Source of the DNA: Luzula sylvatica
Taxonomy: Eukaryota; Streptophyta; Magnoliopsida; Poales; Juncaceae
DNA length: 64,000 nucleotides
NCBI GenBank assembly: GCA_946800325.1
Contig: OX326959.1
Location: 31,100,527-31,164,526 of the forward strand
Reading direction: 5' to 3'
The notes beneath the pieces are model-generated. The model saw only the letters and a list, made by a program, of their open reading frames with translations, was not told the DNA's origin and ran no database searches. The number at the start of each line of letters is the position of its first letter. The stretch's first letter is position 1. The translations under genes and the position numbers were made by a program. Below are positions 36,191 to 46,500 of the stretch, piece by piece.

Positions 36191-36954
36191 GTAAATAATT
36201 AATCCTAATTATCATTATTTTTCCTCTAATAATCAAGTGCCAACTAAGATTGTCTTATTTATTTATTTTCATTTTATCATTATGATTATTTTCATTTGAA
36301 ATTATGAACTATTACGGGGTGTCTGGAAAATGGACTAGAAAGAATGCTTGCTTTAATATCAATTGAAAAGATAGAAAAAGGATGTCTCAAACACTTATCC
36401 TGGGTCTTGTACCAACCAGAGAGTCTGATCTCACTTTTTCTAAAAAAATTTTAACACTTTGTATATCACATGATTTATTTCAGTTGTTAAATTTCAGGCA
36501 AGTTGAAGGGTTGAGGTTTTTGGTGGAGCTGATTTTCTTTTTCGGTTTTTAGCTCAAGATCAATTTCAAGAATTATCCAGATCGATCTTCTCGAGGTTTA
36601 TACATATTCCTTTTCTATGTTTTAAGAATTTTGTGCTTGGAATTTGAATAAATTTGACTGAATTAGTAATTGATGTTCAAAAGATTCTTATTTATTTGGT
36701 GATTTTTCATGCCTAAGATACTAATTGGGACTAATTTGAATAAATTTGACTGAATTTTTTCATGACTGATTTAGTGGAGTTTTAAGTTATCATATTCATG
36801 CTGAATAATGGAGATTTGTGTTTTTATTGAATACTTTGGTTTTTAGCATCTGCTTCGATTCTCTGCCTTTATTTAGAGATTTGGTTGAATTTTTTTGTTT
36901 TGAAATTAAATTTTAAAAGTTATTTGTTTTGTGATTTAGGAAAAATATTGACTG

Positions 36955-37553
36955 TTCAACTCATGCTGCAGCAGGGCAATGACGACAGGGAGAACCACAT
37001 TCAACTGCGACTGAATGCCTCTTCGAATTCACCTTCCGATTTTATCTTGAAGAGGAGAATGCGCAACTTGCAGGGCTCATATATTCTCGCCGAAGCCATT
37101 CCTCGACTCATGGATGAAAACGTCCGAGTCATCATTCTGGTACGTTCTTTTTTAATTAATTATTTTTCTCATCCATGTAAGCATCATAGTTTTTTTGGGG
37201 TGGAGGGGTGCAGGGAATGGGAAGATGAAAATGAAAAGGAACTGGAGACGATAGAGGAGTATCCCGAGAAAGTCCGTGCTGTTATGGAATTCAATGCGCT
37301 GTTGGCTCACATGATCATGGCTGGTACCGATATGTTGGTCGTGCCGATCCGGTTCGGGCCTTGTGGCTTGATCCAATTGCAAGGCATGCAATATGGCATA
37401 TTAATTAATCAAACATTTTTTTGCTCTGTTAATTATTAAAATTATCAAATTTGCTCTTCAATGTAGCCTTCAGTGTGCGCAACGACTGGAGGATTAATGA
37501 ACACGATTATCGAAGGCAAAACTGGGTTCCCTATGGGTAGCTTCAACGTCGAG
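36955..37553 (+). pseudogene. Granule-bound starch synthase (GBSS/waxy) gene fragment, three exons, broken
   Basis: The intact enzyme is the plastid ADP-glucose-dependent glucosyltransferase that elongates amylose. Exon one (to 37139) ends in GSYILAEAIPRLMDENVRV-IIL before a GTACGT donor. Exon two (37214 to about 37391) encodes YPEKVRAVMEFNALLAHMIM and FGPCGLIQLQGMQYG, the GT5 C-terminal nucleotide-binding region. Exon three (37467-37553) encodes [18 protein letters not shown]. These positions match the conserved intron structure of plant GBSS, so capture was at DNA level. Defects: exon two starts GMGR and then shifts frame near 37226; the family's VPSRFEPCG reads VPIRFGPCG; the exon-two donor is GC rather than GT; and the N-terminal domain, transit peptide and C-terminal exons are missing. 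It is a non-functional fragment. Confidence 0.88.
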
Positions 37554-37617
37554 GTATTATTATCAGTATATTATTTATCATACCTTTCCTGTAAATACTT
37601 TTGATTATTTAATCTCA

Positions 37618-37727
37618 TTGAGAATAGAAAGAGAAGAAGTGGTCCTTTGCGAGAGAAGAAGCATCCCTTCTCTGCACCAATTCCATCGAAACGGGTCAGT
37701 CCATGACCGAATGCGTCGTCACTCGCT
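37618..37727 (+). pseudogene. Exon-like fragment, unknown; may follow the starch-synthase piece
   Basis: The open segment can be read as KEKKWSFAREEASLLC followed by TNSIETGQSMTECVVTR and a stop, or in another frame as REEVVLCERRSIPSLHQFHR. Neither matches the expected next starch-synthase exon (a VEPADVKKVA-like sequence), so this is probably from a different gene. Composition is GC-richer than the flanks. Confidence 0.3.
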
Positions 37728-37963
37728 AGTACGTTCATTTCAGCATTTTCTAAGAACTTACGCGCTTAATTGGAGAATTTCTGATTGGGGAGATTTTTTG
37801 CAGCTTCCAAGCTTCACGTCTCCAGTTTATTTTGTTTGCTATTCTTTCTGGTTGGGGAGAATTTTTGGACTGGTATCGCTTGCGACAATATAGCTTATGA
37901 ACTGAGAGGGCCAGATCTCGCATCTTCCTTGCGAAATCACTCACAGCAAACACAAGTACGATT

Positions 37964-38245
37964 ACTGATGTAGGGTTAACTTGCAAATATCCAGTAAAGC
38001 AGTGTCTTTCAACCTTAAATTTGTTTACTGATGTAGGGACTTGATTGTAAATATTCATTACTGACGGGTTGGCTTGCAAATTCCCAGCAAGGCCAAGTTT
38101 TGTGGCCTTGAAATATCGAAGAGATTTTGTTCAGTTGAAAAGCAAAATGTAGGGTCAATTGTTTTTTATTTTTTTGTAATAAAGGACTTGTTTGTAAATC
38201 TATTATACGCTAGGGTTGTTATGCAAATAGACAATTACTGTTTTG
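37964..38245. repeat. Degenerate short repeat around GATGTAGGGACTT..TTGTAAAT
   Basis: ACTGATGTAGGG occurs at 37964 and about 38027. Related TGTAGGGTCAATTG and GCTAGGGTTGTTATGCAAAT follow at about 38148 and 38210. The block GATGTAGGGACTT..GGTTTGTAAATTCCCAGCA recurs at 41909-41960, 3.9 kb away in the same island. This suggests that the two parts of the island share a source or that one is a duplication. Confidence 0.5.
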
Positions 38246-38918
38246 GGTGGTTTTAGTTATAATTTTGAATATTTTCAGCAACAAGAATTATATGTAATGT
38301 ATTAGGAGGAAATCTATATAAAATTGAAATATATTTCAATTCTTACTTTGGTCTATACATTTTTATAGTAATTATTACTTTTTCCTAATTATAGTAAATA
38401 TTTCTGACCTCTATACATTTTTATAGTTAACATACTTTTTCTGGATCGAAGTAATATTTTTAGTCTCAAAATATCTTTTTTACTTTCAATATACCATTTG
38501 CATGATTAATATACAATTTTTTAATATCAATATAACACATAACACAATGTCTATTATATCAAATTCAAGGTTATAATATGAAGATCAATATCATTATCAA
38601 GGTAATATACTATTTGTAACGTCAATATATCATTTTCCGAATCAATTGATTATTTTCAACGTCAACGTAGTCATTTTAGTAATAATTATTCGACTTGAAT
38701 TATTTTTTAATATCCTAGTGTAGGTTGCAGTATTTATGAAATATGTTTCCATAAATGAAGAACAAAGTGAAGGTTAGAAATCTATACTCAAGTAAACACA
38801 TGATGTTGACATATCGACAAATAATAATAACCCCAATATTCCATGATCGACAAAAATGACGAACAATAATATTTAGATTTATGAGGTTGTAGTATTAATA
38901 TTGTTATTACTATCATTA

Positions 38919-38972
<54 letters not shown>

Positions 38973-38974
38973 GG

Positions 38975-39015
<41 letters not shown>

Positions 39016-39031
39016 ACTTTTACTATTGTTA

Positions 39032-39062
<31 letters not shown>

Positions 39063-39086
39063 GATGATGATGATGATGATGATTAC

Positions 39087-39121
<35 letters not shown>

Positions 39122-39275
39122 TATGGTGGTTGTTGTTGTTGTTCTTCTTTTTCTTGTTATTATTATTATTATTATTATTATATTATTATTATTTTATGGT
39201 TGTTGTTTTTGTTTTTGTTGTTGTTGTCGTTATTATTATTATTGTTGTTGTTGTTGTTGTTGTTGTATTGTTATT
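38919..39275. repeat. Compound trinucleotide microsatellite (ATT/GTT/GAT)n, about 360 bp
   Basis: Blocks of (ATT)n, (GTT)n, (GAT)n and back to (ATT)n and (GTT)n follow each other with few interruptions. All three plus-strand frames therefore stay open and give homopolymeric Tyr, Cys, Val, Ile and Leu runs (38901-39321). These are not genes. Confidence 0.95.
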
Positions 39276-39466
39276 CATTTTGTATTATTTTGATTGTCTA
39301 TTATATAATACTTTTAAATAATAAATAATTATTTTATAAATGCAGTTGTATATTAATAATATGAAATCTTTCTTCTGAGGGTCATTATTTAGTAGAAAAA
39401 AATGAGTTTTTTTAAATATTCGAAATAGATTTCAAATATTATGAGGGTCAAATAACAAAAAATATG

Positions 39467-39630
39467 GACCAACCGTATCAGAACCGTATCTACCCGTATC
39501 CGAACCGTATTGTGTCGTATCGAAGCCGTATCCATTGAAATTTGTCTATTAAAATAGACCGATAAGCCATGTGGCATATCAGATACGTATCGGTGCCGTA
39601 TCCGTATCCGATATGGGTACGGTTCATTTT
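39467..39630. repeat. CCGTATCCGAACCGTATC short-unit repeat
   Basis: It uses the same unit type as 16489-17061 (ACCGTATCCGAACCGTATTG and inverse GGATACGG forms). The two segments are probably diverged members of one transposon family. No terminal repeat was resolved here. Confidence 0.55.
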
Positions 39631-39979
39631 TTTAAATTAGATCGACACTCAAGGAGTATGCTAAACAATAAAAAAATTATTCGTATTACAAATAATAAAT
39701 TAACAAAAAATAATATAATTGATATTAAAAAGGACATGTAGGCAAGGAACACTCGATATATCTATACTTAAATAGTATATTGACATAGTTGATAGAACAC
39801 TTCATATTCATACCGAAATATAATATACCGAACTTGAAAATTTTGTATAATTAATATCCACTTCACTTAAAAAATTGCAATTAATATTCATGATCTATTA
39901 ATTATGATTTATGTCTCTTGCTAATTATTTATTAATTTAAAATGTGTTAATTAGGCCATGAAAGGTGTTCTGGTGAAAT

Positions 39980-40414
39980 TTGGGGGCAAAGTTGAAATTT
40001 GCCAAATTTAAAAGCCCGCCCATCTCTCTTTTTGCATTCCCTCGTTTCATGCTTCATACCTTTCATATCCTTACCCCGTTCACCTCTCTTTTCTCATTCC
40101 CTCATTTCCGAAACCCGTGCGAGATAAACAAAAACCCTAGCCGACCTCGCGACGAGAGAAAGCGAGAGAGAAAGAGAAAAAAAATACAAACCCTGACGGC
40201 CGGAGAAGACGAAATTTGCACGAAGGGCGACGCGGGAGGAGGCGATGTGTTCTGCAGGGGCACGACAGGGCACTTTTTTGGTTTTCGGCGAAAAATCCAC
40301 GCCAGGTTTCCGTCCGGTTATAATGGCGAAATGAGCGACGAAAGAGTGAGTCTCAGTGAATCTCCTGTGCCTTCGACGTCTACGAAAGATATTTCTCTGC
40401 CCAGCGAGTACTAA
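39980..40414 (+). other. Gene 5'-leader-like segment with possible short exon
   Basis: The segment switches from AT-rich to a CT-rich leader (CCCGCCCATCTCTC, AACAAAAACCCTAGCCGAC) and then to a GC-rich stretch with GGCGAAAAATCCACGCC. A frame stays open through 40414; its last part reads MSDERVSLSESPVPSTSTK before a stop. It lies 160 bp upstream of the HMG-box exon. It could be the leader and first exon of that gene or an unrelated captured promoter region. I cannot identify the protein. Confidence 0.35.
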
Positions 40415-40571
40415 TTTCTAATGGTATCTAAAAAACAATTTGCAATATTCTCTCAGTTTTTAATGGTATAATTTGATCATATTTTTGATGTAAACATACG
40501 GATTTTCAGTAATTTCAGGGTTGTTTTTATAATAATGCAAGATGTGAGCATGTAAATTGTCACAAATACAG

Positions 40572-40838
40572 GTCTTTTCTGCAAAAGAGCAAGGAAAATT
40601 AAGAGCTGCTGGAAAAAGCAAGGCGACATCTTCCAGTGCAAAGAAAATTAAGAAGACTAAGGACCCCAACAAGCCTAATTCGTTTTCATGTAACTATTTG
40701 AAATCTCTGTCGATCTCTCAATTTTACAGATTTATTTTCTCATTTTGTTTTATTTTGAGTATTCTGTTTTTGATTTGTAGGGAAGAGTACAGGGAGGAAT
40801 TCAAGGCTAAGAACCCCAAGAACAAGCTCGTCTCTGTT
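40572..40838 (+). pseudogene. HMG-box (plant HMGB-type) gene fragment, two exons, truncated
   Basis: Plant HMGB proteins are small chromatin architectural proteins with one DNA-bending HMG box between basic and acidic tails. Exon one (40572-40689, after a CAG acceptor) encodes a basic linker AAGKSKATSSSAKKIKKTK and then the box start DPNKPNSFS. Exon two (40781-40838, after TTTGTAG) encodes EEYREEFKAKNPKNKLVSV and stops at a GTACGT donor, as in the usual gene before the GKAGG exon. In the family, DPNKPKRP is followed by PSAFFVFM, which is missing here, and the rest of the box, with its conserved Trp and helix 3, is not found downstream. It is a non-functional gene piece that keeps its intron. 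Confidence 0.8.
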
Positions 40839-41533
40839 GTACGTGATTCATTATGATCATGTATGTATACTTTCTTTTCACTTGTTTATCTGTATTTTTC
40901 AATAATTTATTCTGATTTTGTTTCTGATTTTGTTTTGCGATTTCTGGTTTCGCAAAACTGGAGGAGACAGATAGCTAAACCCTAGCAGATTCTGTGAATC
41001 TATATTAACCCTGAAAGATTCCGTGCATCGACGATGGATTAGCAGAAGCTTTTGGCCAGTCTTAACTGTTTACGTGGACGAGATCACAACTTCGAGTAGG
41101 AGACATTACTTACATCCTTGCAGTTACGACGGATTTCCGGCAGGTTCTGGTATAAAAAACGAGGCGACAATTTTTAATACATCTGATGTTTACTGACTGT
41201 GATAATCACAGCTATGTTGATTGGTAAAAAATTCTTATATTTTTTTTAGGTAAACTTATTTATACGTTCCATCATTTTTTTCAAACTTAATTGTGTTTCA
41301 TTTTTTTTCTAATGCGAGTAGGCTTTGTGAAAGCTACACGACAAAGTTCCATGTTTCGAAACCAAAATAGCAATCAAGATCATCGAGGCCTAACTGGCGT
41401 GCAAGAGTAATCCTTTATATTCTACTCCGTGGCGTTGGTCTTTTTTCGGAAGGTTAAATTTGGTAGTTTTTAATTTTTGCAATGAATGTGCTAATTTGAT
41501 ATTTTTAACTTTTGAATAAATGCAGAAAGGGAA

Positions 41534-41612
41534 CAAGGTGTGGCTCAAGTGATCATTAAATTGGTGCTGGATTTTCAGAGATCCATGTTCGAGAGTTTCG
41601 GAACACGCGAGC
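41534..41612 (+). repeat. tRNA-like fragment (possible SINE head)
   Basis: TGGCTCAAGTG at 41541 resembles an A box and GTTCGAGA at 41587 a B box, 46 bp apart as in tRNA genes. TTGGTGCTGGATTTTCAGAG lies between them. The arms do not pair into a complete cloverleaf. It is unrelated by eye to the tRNA-like units at 14600-15120. Confidence 0.4.
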
Positions 41613-41699
41613 TTCTTGGCTAGAGCCTGAATTTTGTTGTTTCTCTTTTTTGTAGGCAAGAAGCACCAGCTTGTTAGGCTGGACGTGTGTGCATGGATG

Positions 41700-42063
41700 G
41701 TTGTGTTGCAGGAGAGCTCGTTTTCGGCGTAGATAATGAAACCGGAGATAATTTGAAGAGTTTATTGGCTGAAATTACAACATGGTAACTTTTAACACTT
41801 TTTTCTAAATATTTTTTTTAGTGTCATCAATTTTGATTTTGTTTAATTTGCCTCTTTCGGTACAGGGGCTGTTTTGAATAGGGTTTCAACGGCAATTTTT
41901 GATCAGTGATGTAGGGACTTATATTTTGTAATGAGGGGCTGGTTTGTAAATTCCCAGCAAAGGAGGAAAGATGCGAGAGAGATCGAAACACAATAACAAA
42001 GATGTTGGCAGAGGGGACATTGGAAGAGTTCGACACATTCATCTCTCATAATGATGAGATGGT
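41700..42063 (+). pseudogene. Two exon-like segments, unknown gene(s)
   Basis: At 41710-41790 a frame reads GELVFGVDNETGDNLKSLL. At 41950-42063, flanked on the right by GTAATG, a frame reads KMLAEGTLEEFDTFISHNDE. Both have non-random, soluble-protein-like composition and lie on the plus strand like the other pieces. I do not recognise either family and cannot show that they are spliced together. Confidence 0.3.
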
Positions 42064-42069
42064 AATGTT

Positions 42070-42527
42070 TCTTTCATTCGAAATTCTTTTGGTTTTCAAT
42101 TTTAATAATTGTATCTTTTGAATAATAGGACAATTGTCTTTTAACTATTGCACAAGTTCGAGATCGCATATAACATTTCGTAAGGTGTATAAATCCAAAT
42201 AACTCGCAACTTTATAATATTTACTTATATGCAATTGTGCTTCAACATTTTTGTAGGGAATGTAAATTTATGATGGTTTGGACGGAGTGTTTTTTTTTTT
42301 GTATTTAGGTTAATTTCGATGTTCATTATATTTTTATAATTTAATTTTGTAATTGTGATCAATATTTTGTATGATAGTGATTGTATTTAGAATTAAATGA
42401 AATGAAATTTTATATTTCAATATAGTATTTCTATTTTGGTATAATTTAGAATTATATAAATATCAGGCAAATGACTATTCGATGCATTTGTAAATATTTG
42501 TAAATATTGAATTTTCATTTGTAATTT
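42070..42527. other. AT-rich island margin, no gene seen
   Basis: No right-hand CACTA end (TTGTAGTG) is seen before the satellite resumes. Confidence 0.5.
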
Positions 42528-43599
42528 AAAACAAACTTTCTTAGTGTTTGTGAAATTAGGTGAAAAATTATGTAGTAAAAGATACGATACAAATGATCTA
42601 AAAACACGTTATTTGAACTCCTCAAAGCGTTAAAATCATGTTTTGAATCGAAAAACAAACTTTCTTAGTGTTTGTGAAATTTGGTGAAAAGTTATGTAGT
42701 AAAACATAGGATACAAACGATCTAAAAACACGTTATTTGAACTCCTCATAGTGTTAAAATCGTGTTTTGAATCGAAAAACAAACTTCCTTAGTGTTTGTG
42801 AAATTTGGTAAGAAGTTATGTAGTAAAAGATACGATACAAATGATCTAAAAACATGTTATTTGAACTCCTCAAAGCGTTAAAATCTTGTTTTGAATCTAA
42901 AAACAAACTTTCTTAGTGTTTGTGAAATTTGGTGAAAAGTTATGTAGTAAAAGATACGATACAAATGATCTAAAAACACGTTATTTGAACTCCTCAAAGC
43001 GTTAAAATCTTGTTTTGAATCGAAAAACAAACTTCCTTAGTGTTTGTGAAATTTGGTGAAAAGTTACGTAGTAAAAGATACGATACAAATGATCTAAAAA
43101 CACGTTATTTGAACTCCTCAAAGCGTTAAAATCTTGTTTTGAATCTAAAAACAAACTTTCATAGTGTTTGTGAAATTTGGTGAAAAGTTATGTAGTAAAA
43201 GATACGATACAAACGATCTAAAAACACGTTATTTGAACTCCTCAAAGCATTAAAATCTTGTTTTGAATCTAAAAACAAACTTTCTTAGTGTTTGTGAAAT
43301 TTGGTGAAAAGTTATGTAGTAAAAGATACGATACAAATGATCTAAAAACACGTTATTTGAACTCCTCAAAGCGTTAAAATCTTGTTTTGAATCGAAAAAC
43401 AAACTTCCTTAGTGTTTGTGAAATTTGGTGAAAAGTTATGTAGTAAAAGATACGATACGAATGTTCTAAAAACATGTTATTTGAACTCCTCAAAGCGTTA
43501 AAATCTTGTTTTGAATCTAAAAACAAACTTTCTTAGTGTTTGTGAAATTTGGTGAAAAGTTTTGTAGTAAAAGATACGATACAAAAGATCTAAAAACAT

Positions 43600-46500
43600 G
43601 TTATTTGAACTCCTCAAAGCGTTAAAATCTTGTTTTGAATCGAAAAACAAACTTCCTTAGTGTTTGTGAAATTTGGTGAAAAGTTATGTAGTAAAAGATA
43701 CGATACGAATGTTCTAAAAACATGTTATTTTAACTCCTCAAAGCGTTAAAATCTTGTTTTGAATCTAAAAACAAACTTTCTTAGTGTTTGTGAAATTTGG
43801 TGAAAAGTTATGTAGTAAAATATACGATACAAATGATCTAAAAACATGTTATTTGAACTCCTCAAAGCGTTAAAATCTTGTTTTGAATCTAAAAACAAAC
43901 TTCCTTAATGTTTGTGAAATTTGGTGAAAAGTTATGTAGTAAAAGATACGATACAAATGATCTAAAAACACGTTATTTGAACTCCTCAAAGCGTTAAAAT
44001 CTTGTTTTGAATCGAAAAACAAACTTTCTTAGTGTTTGTGAAATTTGGTGAAAAGTTATGTAGTAAAAGATACGATACAAACGATCTAAAAACACGTTAT
44101 TTGAACTCCTCAAAGTGTTAAAATCTTGTTTTGAATCGAAAAACAAACTTTCATAGTGTTTGTGAAATTTGGTGAAAAGTTATGTAGTAAAAGATACGAT
44201 ACAAACGATCTAAAAACACGTTATTTGAACTCCTCAAAGCGTTAAAATCTTGTTTTGAATCGAAAAACAAACTTTCTTAGTGTTTGTGAAATTTGGTGAA
44301 AAGTTATGTAGTAAAAGATACAATACAAATGATCTAAAAACACGTTATTTAAACTCTTCAAAGGGTTAAAATCTTGTTTTGAATCTAAAAACAAACTTCC
44401 TTAGTGTTTGTGAAATTTGGTGAAAAGTTATGTAGTAAAAGATACGATACAAATGATCTAAAAACACGTTATTTGAACTCCTCATAGCGTTAAAATCTTG
44501 TTTCGAATCGAAAAACAAACTTCCTTAGTGTTTGTGAAATTTGGTGAAAAGTTATGTAGTAAAAGATACGATACAAATGATCTAAAAACACGTTAATTGA
44601 ACTCCTCAAAGCGTTAAAATCTTGTTTTGAATCTAAAAACAAACTTTCATAGTGTTTGTGAAATTTGGTGAAAAGTTATGTAGTAAAAGATACGATACAA
44701 ACGATCTAAAAACACGTTATTTGAACTCCTCAAAGCGTTAAAATCTTGTTTTGAATCGAAAAACAAACTTTTTTAGTGTTTGTGAAATTTGGTGAAAAGT
44801 TATGTAGTAAAAGATTCAATACAAATGATCTAAAAACACGTTAATTGAACTCCTCAAAGCGTTAAAATCTTGTTTTGAATCGAAAAACAAACTTCCTTAG
44901 TGTTTGTGAAATTTGGTGAAAAGTTATGTAGTAAAAGATACGATACAAATGATCTAAAAACATGTTATTTGAACTCCTCAAAGCGTTAAAATCTTGTTTT
45001 GAATCTAAAAACAAAATTTCTTAGTGTTTGTGAAATTTGGTGAAAAGTTATGTAGTAAAAGATACGATACAAATGATCTAAAAACACGTTATTTGAACTC
45101 CTCAAAGCGTTAAAATCTTGTTTTGAATCGAAAAACAAACTTCCTTAGTGTTTGTGAAATTTGGTGAAAAGTCATGTAGTAAAAGATACGATACAAATGA
45201 TCTAAAAACACGTTATTTGAACTCCTCAAAGCGTTAAAATCTTGTTTTGAATCTAAAAACAAACTTTCATAGAGTTTGAAATTTGGTGAAAAGTTATGTA
45301 GTAAAAAATACGATACCAACGATCTAAAAACACGTTATTTGAACTCCTCAAAGCGTTAAAATCTTGTTTTGAATCGAAAAACAAACTTCCTTAGTGTTTG
45401 TGAAATTTGGTGAAAAGTTATGTAGTAAAAGATACGATACAAATGATCTAAAAACATGTTATTTGAACTCCTCAAAGCGTTAAAATCTTGTTTTGAATCG
45501 AAAAACAAATTTCTTAGTGTTTGTGAAATTTGGTGAAAAGTTATGTAGTAAAAGATACGATACAAACGATCTAAAAACATGTTATTCGAACTCCTCAAAG
45601 CGTTAAAATCTTGTTTTGAATCGAAAAACAAATTTCTTAGTGTTTGTGAAATTTGGTGAAAAGTTATGTAGTAAAAGATTCAATACAAATGATCTAAAAA
45701 CACGTTAATTGAACTCCTCAAAGCGTTAAAATCTTGTTTTGAATCGAAAAACAAACTTCCTTAGTGTTTGTGAAATTTGGTGAAAAGTTATGTAGTAAAA
45801 GATACGATACAAATGATCTAAAAACATGTTATTTGAACTCCTCAAAGCGTTAAAATCTTGTTTTGAATCGAAAAACAAATTTCTTAGTGTTTGTGAAATT
45901 TGGTGAAAAGTTATGTCGTAAAAGATACGATACAAACGATCTAAAAACATGTTATTTGAACTCCTCAAAGCGTTAAAATCTTGTTTTGAATCGAAAAACA
46001 AACTTCCTTAGTGTTTGTGAAATTTGGTGAAAAGTTATGTAGTAAAAGATACGATACAGATGATCTAAAAACATGTTATTTGAACTCCTCAAAGCGTTAA
46101 AATCTTGTTTTGAATCTAAAAACAAACTTTCTTAGTGTTTGTGAAATTTGGAGAAAAGTTATGTAGTAAAAGATACGATACAAACGATCTAAAAACACGT
46201 TATTTGAACTCCTCAAAGCGTTAAAATCTTGTTTTGAATCGAAAAACAAACTTCCTTAGTGTTTGTGAAATTTGGTGAAAAGTTATGTAGTAAAAGATAC
46301 GATACAAATGATCTAAAAACACGTTATTTGAACTCCTCATAACGTTAAAATCTTGTTTTGAATCGAAAAACAAACTTTCTTAGTGTTTGTAAAATTTGGT
46401 GAAAAGTTATGTAGTAAAAGATACGATACAAATGATCTAAAAACATGTTATTTGAACTCCTCAATGCGTTAAAATCTTGTTTTGAATCGAAAAACAAATT

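Noticed and set aside
38901..39321. Long frames of poly-Tyr, poly-Cys and poly-Val
   Set aside because: They are readings of a compound trinucleotide microsatellite.
41315..41400. Protein-kinase subdomain II-like IAIKIIEA reading
   Set aside because: Only eight residues match the general pattern; a stop follows at once and no glycine loop or other motif is nearby.
42241..42527. Right-hand CACTA terminus expected before array 2
   Set aside because: No TTGTAGTG or near variant is present; the nearest strings (TTTGTAGGG, ATGATAGTG) do not fit.
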